A stretch of 64,000 bases of DNA. Origin: Parasponia andersonii (taxonomy: Eukaryota; Streptophyta; Magnoliopsida; Rosales; Cannabaceae). Of this stretch, positions 21,978-34,923 are shown piece after piece (position 1 is the first letter of the stretch; every line of letters starts with the position of its first letter). Position numbers and translations under genes: made by a program. Below the pieces are notes generated by a model. It saw nothing but the letters and a program-made list of their open reading frames with translations, had not been told where the DNA came from and ran no database searches. The DNA is taken from contig JXTB01000066.1 of NCBI GenBank assembly GCA_002914805.1, positions 765,206-829,205 on the forward strand, in the 5' to 3' direction.

Positions 21978-22737
21978 TTTTTTTTTTTTTTTTTTTTTTT
22001 TGAGGAAAAGAGAGAAAATTCTTATTAATTAGCAATGTCTTAAGCTACAAGCGTAGCAATACAAGTGGGAATTTTCTCAAAATAAACATCATCAGTGGTA
22101 GAATTAAAACTCAATTTGACAAGTATGTAGGCAATTCTATTCCTCTATCTAGGAACAAAGCTACAAGTACCACCATTGTCGTCATGAAGGAGCAGGATTA
22201 TTAAAAGACTCAACAAGCTCTGAATTGACAGATGCCATGGTGTTCAAACAATCGCTTTAGTTAACGTGTGAATCAGATCCTTTGGCGAAAAGCAAGCCCT
22301 CCTGATTAGCAATCAATTCAGCCGCCAAAGGATCTAACTCACCATAATTCTTCATTACCACTCGTCCGAAATCATCTCGGATAACAACCCCTAAATCGAT
22401 ACACCCCATGCTACGGTGAAGTCCACTTCTACCCATTCATTTTCACCACACAGTGAAAAGAGTCAGATGTGCAATGACCTCTTTGGAATTCAAAAAGGAA
22501 CCGCCCCACATCCTCGATAATTTCAACCACATTTCTATATCCAGATTCATATTTAAATGTGTTCCTTTCCCACCAAAGATTCCACAAAAGTACACAACAA
22601 ATTGTAAAATTCTCTCGACCAAGACCAGCAAACAATCCCAAAAGAACTTTTTCAACAGAGCAAAGTTGCAGACGTGAAATTAAGGACCACCGAGGACTAT
22701 TTTGCCACACAGCCATGTGAAACTTACGTCTCAACAA
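21978..22737 (-). mobile_element. LINE 3' part (RNase H, zf-RVT end)
   Basis: A 24-nt T run at 21978-22001 is the poly(A) tail of a minus-strand LINE. Upstream in element sense, at about 22180-22440, lies an RNase H-like domain (AAELIANQEGLLFAKGSDSH, then SDCLNTMAS). Then at 22429-22737 comes the block typical of the region after zf-RVT (ICCVLLWNLWWERNTF). The element is cut at 22738 by the third Copia element and resumes at 29350. It carries stops. Confidence 0.82.
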
Positions 22738-22743
22738 TGTTGG

Positions 22744-22787
<44 letters not shown>

Positions 22788-23295
22788 ACTAGTATACTCC
22801 CTATGTTTTAATTAAAATATGTTAAGCATAATTAAATTTATATGTATAATTAATTTTGCATAGTACTACTAATTAGGCTATAATGGAATGAAATATACAT
22901 CTTAATATTTATAAAACTTATGGTTTCACATCTTTTTTGATTCCTTGGCCAGCTCATTAGACCAAGGGTATGATCTGCTACAAAGTCCACAAGCCTGTTC
23001 CCACTAGCCCATTCTTGGTGAAAATTGGTCAACGACTAGTTTCTGGTATAGAAAAGGAATAGAGCTTTTTTTGGTAGTGATTTCAGTTAAGACCTCAAGA
23101 AAAACCAAAAGAATGTTGAACACCATAACTCCCAGAATTTTTTATCAATTTTTCACAGTTTGTAGGAGTACAGAAGGAGGACAATGGTTAGTCAAGACTG
23201 CAGCCCACCATTAGATGTATTGTCCAATTTTTGGATTAATATGTTTTATACTTAAATGAATTGTTGTTGGTTGTTTCTACTTTTTTAATTCAACA
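22738..23295 (+). repeat. Copia 3 5' LTR
   Basis: This LTR is 558 bp. It contains an AT microsatellite (about 22748-22785) that is much shorter in the partner LTR at 28813. The rest aligns with many substitutions, showing an old insertion. Confidence 0.85.
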
Positions 23296-23749
23296 ATTAG
23301 TATCGAGCTAAAGCATTTAACTTAAAACTATTCTGTTGGTTTTTTTTTAATAATTTTTTTTGGAATTTTTTGATTTTTTTGTGTATATATATCGATTTTA
23401 TTTTGAGAATTATTTTGGATACAAATAATCGTCATTTTAATTATTGATGACAAATATGTATAATAGGCATCACATTTACGGAGTTTATATTTGTTTTGGT
23501 TGGATTTAGAAAGTTTTTTGAAGTTTTGAAACCTTGAATATGGCCAGAATTTTGTTGATTTTTTTGCAACTTTTTGGAGTATTTTTTTTTTGCCAGATAA
23601 ATGTTATAAAACCATTAGAAATAAAATTTTGAACAAAACCTAACAAAAATCGTCGAAAACAAAGCACTGGACTCCAAGACATGGCTGGATCAGGTCACGC
23701 AGGTCTAAACCGGGTTATATGAACCCGACTGAAGGTCAGGGACGATCCT

Positions 23750-24030
23750 ATACAACATATCGTTTGGTCTATATCAGACGAAAAACAATACGTCATTTGG
23801 CTAAAGAAGAACTGCTATCGTTGTAATAAAACAACATATCGTTTGATCACATAGGAAAAACAGCATATCGTTTACAATGATGCTCAGTGACTGTCGTTGT
23901 ACGAAAGTGACATGTCGTTTTGATTCAAAAGAAAAATGAGATGTCGTTTACAATCATTCTTCAGCTGCCGTTTCGGGAAAACAACACGTCGTTTGTTTGG
24001 CCTAAGGGGTAAAACGGCATGTTGTTATTT
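23750..24030 (+). repeat. TCGTTT-motif array in Copia 3 leader
   Basis: About ten degenerate copies of an ACAnnTCGTTT-like motif lie at short spacing, for example ACAACATATCGTTTG, GACATGTCGTTTTG and ACAACACGTCGTTTG. They sit in the untranslated leader after the 5' LTR, a position consistent with a regulatory array (inference). Confidence 0.6.
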
Positions 24031-27000
24031 TCGGCCTAGATTTTCAATAAACAAAAAATCTCTTTCATGGCGCATGAGAGCGCGTGCGTGGACTTTTTCG
24101 TCCACAATTTTTGACATTTTACTCTATTTTTATTTCCTAATTATTTGTATGATTATATGTCAATTTTTGGCCACTATAAAATGTTAGATTAAATTATCAC
24201 ACATATTTTGCATATTGTTCTTAATTAATAAATCTTACAATTTTTTGAATTAGATTAATTCAATTAATTGTTGTACATAATTATATGCATATTTAGGCCA
24301 TCTTAGATCATGTCTAGTTATATATTAATATGTTTAATTCAACATTACACATAGTTATATGCATTTTTTTTATAATTATGTCACTTTTGATTATACGCAT
24401 ATTTTGGATGATTTTATGCATTGAATTTTATTTTTGAAAATTTTCATATTATGTGGCATATCGTGAGAGTTTAAATACTTGCCTATCATGAGTCTAAACT
24501 TATCAAATTGTCAAATATAGTTGCGTGAATTATTATATTCTCACTATTGGCCAATTTTGAGCATATTTTTTTATTCCATATTTTGTTGTCATATGCCGCA
24601 TTTTATTATTAGAAAATGCATTATAAATGATAAATAAATTTTGGTATATTATATGAATAATTTATGAATTATTGCTCATTTTGTGCATTTTTGTGATTAT
24701 TATTACTTAATAATATAAATGCATGATTGGTCATGTTTAAATTTTGTGAGATTTTGACTGATTTTAAACATTTCTATACTTGTCTGTCATGAGCTGAGCA
24801 TACCAGATTATTGATGAAAAATTGTGATAAAATACTAAGGTCCATACTTATCTTATCTTGTCAATAATTTTAATGTTTGGTAGGAAGTTTAGATTGGTGA
24901 GAGAAACACATTAAATGTCATGAACCGCACAATCTTTTCTATTCTGTCGATAGTAGATTGATGCATTTAGTTGTGGCATTTGGTGCAATGTCTTTACCTG
25001 CGGATGAGTCATTGTTTTGCTTAAGGGATTCTAGCACATAATGATCGCATTATTGATTGGATCATTGGAAAAGCTGAAAAGAAGAGTAAATAGTATGATC
25101 TTGGTTTTATATGCATATTAGTGATATTACTCTTAGTATTTCCTCTAGCTATAAGCAATTCTTGTATCTCGGTCGTTTTGACACTGAATGAGACTATTAT
25201 GTTTGATGACATATATCTCGCACCAAGGGTAATAAAGTAAATGGACTAAACCTTGTGAGTTTATACAACTTCTAAATTCGTTATTTATAGTTTGTTGATG
25301 CCATGAAACTCTATGATGAATGAGAGTATTTAAAGAGGTGTTATTTAATGTTAATAAGGTATTCATGGAATATTTGTTTTGTGATAGTATTTTGAGGATA
25401 AGTTCGCTAAGGTTCTTCTTAAGGTCATTGATGAGAAATTTTGGCGATTTTCCCTGCAATGATGAGTATAGACTTTTGAATATTTTTAAATTCTACTTTT
25501 TGTGATGGTATTAGTAGATATTAAAGATCACATTGATTAGGTGTTTTCTAGTTATTATAGCTAATATGAATTGGTATGGATTATTAGTAGAACTCTTCCA
25601 TTTCTAGTTTGTTTTGATTACATCAAGTCATGATACTCCGAAAAAGTAATTAATTAGAGATAAGACGTAATCATTATGAGAAGTAATCGACTTAGATGAG
25701 TTGATAGCAATGCTTGTTGAGGAAGAAAATGATATAAAGGATAGAATGTCATTGATAGAGATTAAGTTCTAACTAGTCTTAGAATAGCATGGGCAGTTAA
25801 TGGAAAATATCATCTTAAGTTGACACTTTTGGAGATAGTTAGATTCTTTTTGGGTTTTATGTACTTATATATATTCTTTCTGATATAGAGTAACTTGGTT
25901 TTGGTATTTAATTTTAGGTGATTGCGATATAATTTTCTTTCGGAATTGAAAAGTCAATTATACCATTAATGATCCAAAATATTTGAGAGACGGACTTACA
26001 TAATGTGGTATAAGAATTAGATCACGATTCTAGTGTTTCAAATGGGAAGATCAGTGGTAAGATTCATACGATGTATTACAAGTTTCTCATCCAAGATTGC
26101 TGTGTACATGCTTGTTACTTCAATGATCTATAAAATGTTATGGTTATAAGAGTAAGATTAATACTTATGCAGTTTCCCTGATATTAATCCATACTGAGAT
26201 TTTAGACCATTAATTCCTCAGGTTATAAGAGGGTATAAATAACTACGGTTCTTTATAGATAACTATTATTGTTATGATTACGCTGAGCTTATTACTCTAA
26301 AAGTCTAACTCATGGAAAATGGATTAAAGCCATCAAGTCTGAAACGTTGAGCTTATTACTCTAAAGGTCTAACTCATGGAAAATGGATTAAAGTGATCAA
26401 GTCTAACTATAGTGATTATTATGAGAGAAATAATAAGACAAAATGTAATCCTAACCTTTTGCAAGATATTTCCAAGAATGTGATATTGATCAATATTATA
26501 GATAATAATTGGATCTCATGGATACTATAGTGTTATAAAAGGATATAAATCGTACATTTTTTGATATTATGTGATATCTTTTTTGAGGATTGATTTATGA
26601 TGATTCATACGTGATTAAAGGATATTGGATTTGATTATCTTTCTCACACACCATAATGATTGAGTCAGATGAAGTTGTCAATTTTATTGATGTTTTGGTA
26701 TAAGTCAAGAGTACTAGGAGATTTTATTCGATGATGAATATTCAATCTTATTATCTCCATTTTTTCTGTTATTTTTGTTATAATTTGGCTAGCCCTATAA
26801 TTGGCCAGAAACGTATAGTCACTCGTGTTACATTTATTAATCTGATGGTATTGAATGACTCCAAATGTGAATGAAAAGATATGTATTTTTTATGAGATCA
26901 TAGTGATTGGATATACCTATAATGTTTGGAGACCTTATAGTTTATTAGCAGGAATACAAGTTTTGATATTGATTATACCTCTAATATGATAATATACCAA

Positions 27001-28060
27001 TGAGCCACTAGTAGTCTTCAGTTCTTATTGTGGATGACACCATGAATAGTGAGATAAATTCCAAGTCGTTTAGAAATGTGGGATTTGGTTGAATTAGACA
27101 GTACTTTTATAACCCATTGGATAAATATAAACGTCTAAGACCAAGTACAATTATGAGTTTTAAGTGGAAGTTATTACTATGTTAATTTAGAATTTCATTA
27201 AGTGGACATAAGACTACAATTTGAATGAAGTTTGAGTATTTACATTATTACACTGATCGGTATTGAGATTATTGGTAATGAACCCTGAATTTATTAGATT
27301 TATATTTTTGTTATGGATTGAAATTAGCATCAATATTTGATGTGATTGCCACCATTAGTGTGTTTTGGTAAATGTTGTTGATTAATGTGTACACGTGAGG
27401 AACAATGGGAATGACTGCATATTTATGATGTTATATATTATAGATATTATGCTCATATTTAAAGATTCTGACCCAAGATATGAGACAAATAATTATTGAT
27501 TTAACTATATAGATATAAGAATCTCAGAAAAGCTCGTATGTTCTAAGTATACATGTTCTTCACATAATTCTAATGGCATTTTAGTTTGTCTCAAAGAATC
27601 TATATTGATCAAGCTCTTTATAGAGATACAGTCCTGGATATTATTATTTTTGCTAAAAGGCACTAATTCTGAAATATAACAATTATAAAAGGTCAAAAGT
27701 CCATTAGTTGTTTTGAGAGAGATCATATAAGATTAGTCCCTATGTGTCTATTGTTAGCAGCTTGGTATATATATATATACTCGAGTACGCATATGTCATA
27801 ATGTTGTATTTATTTTTGGGCATGCTGGTTAGGTAATTGAGTCATCCTTTTGGATACCTAGGATCTTATCTTATAATTGCTTCATCAATAGACCAACATT
27901 CGTGATATAATTGGATTTTGTAATGCTATGATTTGTAGGTTGCATGGATGATAAAAGTCCATCTATATGTGTATTATGATGATTGTATAAGGAGCTGTTA
28001 TGTGATTCTGTGCTAATTAGACATTTATAGCATAGTTGTTTTGGGATTTAGTATCAATTG
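24030..28060 (+). pseudogene. Degenerate Copia 3 coding region
   Basis: No frame longer than about 100 codons survives and no catalytic motif can be read with confidence. It is classed as the decayed gag-pol region from its position between the leader and the RNase H remnant. A 64-bp tandem duplication lies at 26284-26411. Confidence 0.5.
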
Positions 28061-28069
28061 GATGTTTAT

Positions 28070-28460
28070 ACCTACCTCACCCATCGAGGCAGAATTTTTC
28101 ATGGCATGTTGAGGCTACTAGTTATGAAATTTAACTGTAAAACCTTATTTCAGTATTCAAAGTAGTTCACTCTATTCTGAGGTTGTTGAAACTTGTTATG
28201 ATCCCACAACTTTAATTTTCTCTTACAATTTGAGGAGTATCGTTAACTCTAATTTTATTGATACAAAGTTCATATTTGTTAGAGAAAAAGTTGCAGCACC
28301 CTCATTTCTATTGAGAACACGCATACAAATAACATGTTGGTGAATTCACTAGCTAAAGGCTAACATTTTGTGTGTTTTGAGAACATGCATCCAACAAGGT
28401 ACTATCAGTAGCCTTAATTGTATTGAACTACTGGGAGTTTATCGCTATTCATATATGATA
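28070..28460 (+). pseudogene. Copia 3 RNase H remnant
   Basis: Frames here carry scattered RNase H landmarks: AEFFMAC-like sequence followed by EATSYEI near 28090-28130, and spaced segments corresponding to the usual VSIEHI and ADPLTKGLP region, all with stops. Position just before the polypurine tract supports the call. Confidence 0.55.
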
Positions 28461-28812
28461 AACATATTATTGATTGATGCAGATTGTTTATGTTTTATCT
28501 AATACATGCATGATATGGATATCAATTATTTTTGTGATATTCACAAACACATATTTATGTGGTAAGTAATATATGATTAGAGACATTTGGTTTTAGTCTT
28601 AATATATATATTGTTGGTGGATCTATGTACAAAAATTGTAGCCATATTTTGTGAATCTCTAGTGCTTGATTATGTATGACACTTGTATTCTATCGATCCA
28701 GTATTATGCAAGATTAGTTTTTTGGTTACTCATATTCGTAAGAGGTTCTTGTAATTTGATATATTATGGTTAAGTAAGTATTTTATAAAATTATACTGTC
28801 CAAGTGGGAGAA

Positions 28813-29349
28813 TGTTGGAACATATTATATATATGGACTAGTATAATCAATAGTAACTCAGTATGTTTTAATTAAAGCATATTAAGGACAACTATATTTG
28901 TATGTATAATTGATTTTGTATAGTATTACTAATTAGGCCATAATGGGATAAAACACATACTTAATATGTGTGAGACTTATATTTCACTCTTTTGGACACC
29001 TTGGCCAGCCTATTAGGTCAAAGGTGTGATCTGCTACAAAGTCCACAAGTCCATTCCTACTAGCGCATTCTTGACGAAAACTATTCAACAACCAATTTGT
29101 GGTGTAGAAGAGGATGGAGCTTCTTTAGGTGGTGATTTCACCTGAGACCTCAAGAGAAACTAAAAGAGTGTTGAACACCATAACTCCTATCATTCTTCAT
29201 CAGTTTTTCAAAGCTTGTAGAAGCATAGAAGGAGGACAATGGCTGGTTAAGACCACAAACCACCATTAGAGGTGTTGTCCAATTTTGGGGTTAATATGCT
29301 TTATGTTTAAATGGATCCTTGTTGATTGTTTATGGTTTTTAATTCAACA
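28813..29349 (+). repeat. Copia 3 3' LTR
   Basis: This LTR is 537 bp, paired with 22738-23295. The polypurine tract at about 28802-28812 directly precedes it. Confidence 0.85.
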
Positions 29350-30200
29350 ACAAAACTATTCATAACTGATTCTTCACTTTCACCACATCTAAAACCTGCT
29401 TTACAACACCGAATACCCTTCCCAAATAGGTTAACCATGTCTGGAAAAATATTATAAAACATACGCTAAATAAAATTATTTACCTTTGATGGCACCTTAA
29501 TCTTCCAAAGGGCTAACCACTATTTCCCATTTCCAAACTCATTTGAGGCACCCACAGTGCGTCGTTCTTCCATAACTAAACCATAGCCTGATCGAATTTT
29601 ATATACTCCTTAAGTGTCAAAACACCACACTAATGATACATCTCACTGAACCATACTCAAAGGAATACTAAGAATGGTATCTCAGTTAATCGGCCAAAAA
29701 AATTTTTGATATCAAGTCATAATTCTAACGCCTAGGATTATCCAAAATGAGATCGACAACCGCCCAACTTCCAGAAATGCATAAGTTGGATGTAATAGGT
29801 CTAAACATAAAAGGTTGTGGAATTTAAGAATCGCTAAAAAATTTTATTCCCACATAATCACCAATTCTCCATCAGATTCTCAAAGACAATACATCCCTAC
29901 TCTACAAATAGACTCTGCCAAATATGAGAGGGAGTGTACCTAATAATTACTTTTATGAAAGGAATATCCTAGTAACATTTGGCTTTTAAAACTCTCACCA
30001 CAAGAGAGTATGGCTTAATGATCGACCTCTACCCTTGTTTGGCCAATAAAGCTTTATTAAAAACTTCTAAGTCTCAAAAGCCCATTCCCTCTTTCATTTT
30101 AGATAAATAAAGTTTCTCTCATTTCTTTCAGTGAAGCATCTTTTATATTGTCTCTCCCACCCACTAAAACTTAGCTACCATACATAGAAGGTTATGGCAT
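29350..30200 (-). mobile_element. LINE middle part (RT C-terminus, zf-RVT)
   Basis: This is the continuation of the LINE at 21978-22737. The minus strand encodes, in broken frames, KEGMGF and DLEVFNKALLAKQG (about 30030-30090), the conserved post-RT block of plant LINEs. SHIWQSL follows near 29920. Then comes zf-RVT sequence (VPSKVNNFI and MVNLFGKGIRCCKAGFRCG) near 29400-29500. No 5' end, EN domain or ORF1 was found, so the LINE is 5'-truncated. Confidence 0.78.
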
Positions 30201-30446
30201 AGAGAGGAAGGTAATCTAGAAACACCCATACATAAAAGGTTATGGCATAGACAAGAATAGCATTCATATCTTATTTGGAACTTTGCTAATTTTTTTTTTA
30301 TTTTAAAAATGTGCTAATACGCAAATATCTTCCTTGGTCGAACTTTGGGTATATTTCCAAATTTCAACTATACCAAAGGAAAAAAACAAATTCACATGCA
30401 AACTAGTTGAGGAGGTGCGACCAAATTGGAAGAGAAAAAGTATATG

Positions 30447-30609
30447 TTTTTTTTTTCAAAAAAAAATATGAAATTTAACTAATGACCTCTACTTATTATA
30501 AATTAAAAGAAAGTACATACTATTACCTAATCTCAATCCCACTCCATTAGAGAATTCTAATTCCTTTGCAGTCTTAATTCCATTAGTCATATGAATTGAG
30601 ATTATACCA
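30447..30609 (-). mobile_element. Chimeric SINE/MITE-like insertion
   Basis: It is flanked by AGAGAAAAAGTATATG (30431-30446) and the same sequence with one extra A (30610-30626), a target duplication. Next to the left flank is a T tract, then, on the minus strand, a SINE 3' body (30458-30540) like that at 13390. The remainder (about 30541-30609) resembles 31078-31135 in the neighbouring MITE. The two families share one insertion. Confidence 0.6.
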
Positions 30610-32852
30610 AGAGAAAAAAGTATATGCATTTCAAAAAATTTTATAACATGGATTTTAAAATAGTTGGATTCTTGAAATATAACATATTATTTTTTGGTCT
30701 AGGCGGTTGCCTTCTGGCTAAATATGTGGATGTCTACAATAATCTTAAACTTCACTTTTGACCCTATATTTTGATACGGGTGAGATTTGATAAAACAAAT
30801 AAAATATTTATTCAATATCAATGAAAAGGCATGATTTTTTTAAAATGCTTAAAGTCGTGGTTTTTTTATATGATATTATCCATTTTATAATTGGTTTGAT
30901 TTATGAATCTAATTATTTAGTTCCTAAATTGAATATTAAGCAGTAAAAAGGAAGGGAAGAGAGAGAGAGTGTTCCGTAGCTACTTAGATCGTGTTTGGTT
31001 CATTGGAATAAGTCTTGAAATAGAAAAATCATTTCAATTAGGCTCATTTCAGCATTTAGTTTGAACTTGGGAAAAGGAATTCTAATTCCTTTGCAGTGTT
31101 AATTCTATCAGTTATGTGAATTGGAGTTACACAAATAAACCTCGAGAATTAACTTTCCATTCTTTATTGAATACCTTCTTGGGTTACTTTACCATTTTTA
31201 TCCTACTCTCCATATTTGTTATTCAGACCTAATCACACACACTCTTTTACCCACACTCACCCTCACCCAGACCAAACTAGACCAGTCAACCTTACCTAAT
31301 CCATTTTATATTTTTATATGCAATTTTTTTTTTTTGCCATAATATTAGAATACGTCATACGTATATAGTATAGTTTTCGTTCATTTTGATTTTAATAATA
31401 TATTTAATTATATAAAATTAATAAATAATTAAAAATAAATTATAACTTTTTACTCATTATAAGGATATATTTTTAGATAAATGATATATTTAGATATAAA
31501 TGTATAAAAATTGACTAAAAATGGAAAAAAAAATATATTGAATTTAAGAAGTTTAAGTATTTTAATCAATATACCATTGATTCCATTCTATTATAACGCG
31601 TAACTAAACAAAATAATTCTTATTGCAGTATTAATTCTTAATTTCAATCAAACAATAGAATAATATTTCTATATTTTTATTCTGAGTCCATTCTATTACA
31701 ATTCTCGTTATTATTCTAATTTTATTATGCGAACCAAATATTATCTTAATGTTATGAATTAGAAAATAATAAAATCTGCCTAAGTAATTAACTGATCTAA
31801 ATTCTTGGAGAGTAATTTCAATAACATATTTCTCGAGTTTTCATTAGAGCGTAGATAACAACTTGAAAAAGAAAAGAATACAGAAATAATTATATGTTCA
31901 GATTTGGTAAATTTTACATCAACAAAGAAAGGAATGGCGATTTGGGAAATTGGAATCGCAAGAGAAATCCCCAAATTGTAAGTTAAGTGATGTGATAGTT
32001 CTCTAAAACTCTTTTTTTTTTTTTTTTTCTTTTTAAGGATCAATGAAAAAGAAATTACCCATAAATAAAAGTAATGTTAATAAGTAATACCATCAAAATA
32101 GTCATATCACGTGGGATAATAACACCAATATTACAGAAATGACCAAGTCGTAACAACGTGCACGGATTCGGTTTTTTTTTTTAAAACATATGATATTTTA
32201 CAATAATGTGAATGTAAAGAAACTTCATTTGATGCATAATTTGTATTAGTGGCGACAAGATGTTCGCTATTACTGTTTAATGAGATATTCTAATTAATTT
32301 AATTTTGTCGAATAAAGGAATAGAAATATAATTATTTCTTAAAGAAAAGGTAAAATTAATAAAAACTTCATCAAACCTTATAACAATTTTATAGTAATTA
32401 GATTAGATTAGAAACTCTTTTCAGGGCCAGAGGAAGTCTAGGACAAGGAGTTGGGGTTTTACGTCATCCAGTAGCTTTTTCAATTTGCTCCCTATTGAAA
32501 AAAAAAAAAAAAAACCATTCTTATAAACATGTGCGAATATTCTAAAGAAAGTGCTTTATCGTGATTACGAAATGTTAACGAGGCGTGTGAGGATTAACCA
32601 ACTAATAACGATGATAATTACAATGATATCTGTTGATAATAGTAAAATTTTAAAAAATGATATAGTTTACTCAGTAGCAGTATATTTTAAGAAATACTAG
32701 CTGTAATTTTTTTTGTACTTTCTATGTGGATTTAATTCTAATTTTTTATATTATTAAAATGTTAAATTGGATAACAAAATCTGTGTTAAACAATAACATA
32801 AAAAAGTATAAAAGAGAGAGATACAAGTGTATAAGAGAAAGAGATACACATA
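30610..32852. other. AT-rich intergenic DNA around a MITE
   Basis: No gene is supported. It contains the Harbinger-like MITE at 30987-31745 and several poly-A/poly-T tracts. Confidence 0.5.
30987..31745. mobile_element. Harbinger-like MITE
   Basis: Terminal inverted repeats GATCGTGTTTGGTTC and, inverted at the right end, GATAATATTTGGTTC (11 of 15 identical) are flanked by TTA on both sides (30984-30986 and 31746-31748). A 3-bp TTA duplication with GT-rich termini is typical of PIF/Harbinger elements. It is 759 bp, AT-rich and has no transposase frame, so it is non-autonomous. Confidence 0.6.
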
Positions 32853-34085
32853 TGTAACACCCACTTTAATAGGTAAAAGTTAAATTGCTTTAATTAGTAC
32901 TAAAATTAATTAGACTTATTCTAATTACTTTAGAAATATATTAACAAAATTCTGATGTCTAAATAGTATAAAAAGTCTACTCTCACTGTGACAAAAAAAA
33001 TAGGAATTTACATTATAAAATCTAGTAAAACCTAAAAACTTCAAGAACCTATGGAATAAAATAGAGAAGGTAATGCAAAAATTCACTATCACTCAAAAGA
33101 TCTCACATTTGACAGTCTATAAGTTCTGGGCTCAAAACAGTGAAATTCTAAAATTGGACATAAATGTTATTTTTATAGCATTAGAAAACACAATTAAAAC
33201 TCTAAAATTATTAAAATAATGACATATATCAAGCCAAGATTTAAAGAAGCCATAAGGTGTAGTTAGTTGATACTTAGCACATAATATTACATCATCCATA
33301 ACATCATCAAGACGCATGTCTTACTTTTACATTTTCTCAATTTTTGTTAGAAAAAATAATGGAAGGCTAAAATCACTTCACGTGTCTTTTGATCTAATGG
33401 CTAGAAATAATTATAGAAACCTATAAATAGGTGAAGGTACATAAGCCAAAATTATGCAATCCTTGGTAGAACTTTTAGAAAGAGAAAATAAGGTAGAGAG
33501 AGAAAGTGAGAAAAAAATTAAAGAAAAGGCTTAAATTAGGTATTTTTATAAACTCTATAATTTTATAATATTTTAAATTAAATAATTTTATTTTTAATCA
33601 TATTCATTAATCATTAATGTCAACATGTTTGGATTATGCCTAATTAAAATTTCATGATTAATTTAATATGGTATTTGTATTTATACCTAATTAAAGTTTA
33701 ATTAGATTTTATTAGTAGTAATTTTTAAAATATGATACTAATAGAATTATATTAAGAATAAAATTTAAGATTTAATCATAAGATTATAATGCTCAATTTT
33801 ATTGAGAAAAAGATACTAGTAGAAACTTTGTCAAAAATTGAAAAAGTAGTGATTGTCAATGAAGAGATTCTATGAAACTTAAATTTAAAAAGTATATGAG
33901 TATTAGGTTGAAATACTGCCAAAATTGAAACTAAGAAAAAGGTTTTCCATAAAGAAATTTTGCCAAAATAAAAATAGAAATTGTACCCAACATTAGTAAG
34001 TAAATATTCTATTAGAAAATAATAAATTAGTATTTGGCTAAAGATTAAAAATTAATTCCGAAATTTTGTCATAACGAATGTTACA
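32853..34085 (+). mobile_element. Possible solo LTR, TGTAACA termini
   Basis: It begins TGTAACACCC and ends ATGTTACA, giving perfect 7-bp inverted termini. TGTAACACCC is the usual start of several plant Ty3/Gypsy LTRs. No matching 5-bp duplication was found directly at the ends and no partner LTR is in the window. The LTR might therefore extend further right, past the nested element at 34424. Confidence 0.4.
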
Positions 34086-34423
34086 TGACATACTGCTAAT
34101 AGTAGATCATAAGGTTAGCTTAGATACTAGGTAAGTAAAGTGTTTACCTATAACACACTTCAAGTTTTCAGATTATAGTTTTAAATTCAAAAAGTTATTG
34201 TGTTTTCAAGAAGCTATAATATGTTTCTGCATTTAATTATGCTTTCAGTTTAAAGTTTCGTTTGCAGCATGCTTACTAGTTTTCAGAAAAAGATTGATGT
34301 GATTATGCTTATGGCTAGCCTAAGTCGAAGAACCACCTGTTTGTACACAAATAACACCCCGCTAGTTTAAGGTGCACAAATAGTACACTGTCAATTTAAG
34401 GTAGAAGTTTCTTAGAAGTTTCT

Positions 34424-34884
34424 TGTTAGTAATTTGACCTAACACTTAGGAAAAATCATACATACATGCAAATATGAAAAACACAATATCATATTATAAA
34501 CGCAGCGAAAAAATTAGTAGATTTAGGTTTTAAAATTTTTAGGTGAAAATAGTTTTTATAACCATAGAACATGCATATATCATATACATGATCATGTATA
34601 ACACAAATCAAATCTAGATACGTAAACCCTAGAGATAATATTAGGGTTTACCTCTTGTAGCACGCTCTTTCTTCATCTCTTTATTGATGGTGATCAAATC
34701 TCCAACCCTAGATCTTCTTGTCTATGCTCTAATTCTAAGTTGATGAGGCGAGTGGGCATGAAATTGAATCCCTTGTTGGAGAATAATCAAAAACACCTTC
34801 TTTATCCTTAGAATATCGGAATGTGAGATGAGACTTTGAGATTGTAGAAAACTTTTTTCTCTTCTCTTTCTCAGCCCATGGCCA

Positions 34885-34923
<39 letters not shown>

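Larger units (their letters stand above)
22738..29349 (+). mobile_element. Copia-like LTR retrotransposon 3, nested in LINE
   Basis: The element is 6.6 kb on the plus strand. LTRs are at 22738-23295 and 28813-29349 (TGTTGG...TTCAACA). The flanks share ACAA (22734-22737 and 29350-29353); a 5-bp duplication would have one mismatch. The purine tract AAGTGGGAGAA ends just before the 3' LTR. The first internal bases (ATTAGTATCGAGC) are a degraded initiator-Met-type primer site. The coding region is so full of stops that only RNase H is recognisable with confidence. The element interrupts a LINE whose two halves lie on either side. Confidence 0.88.
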
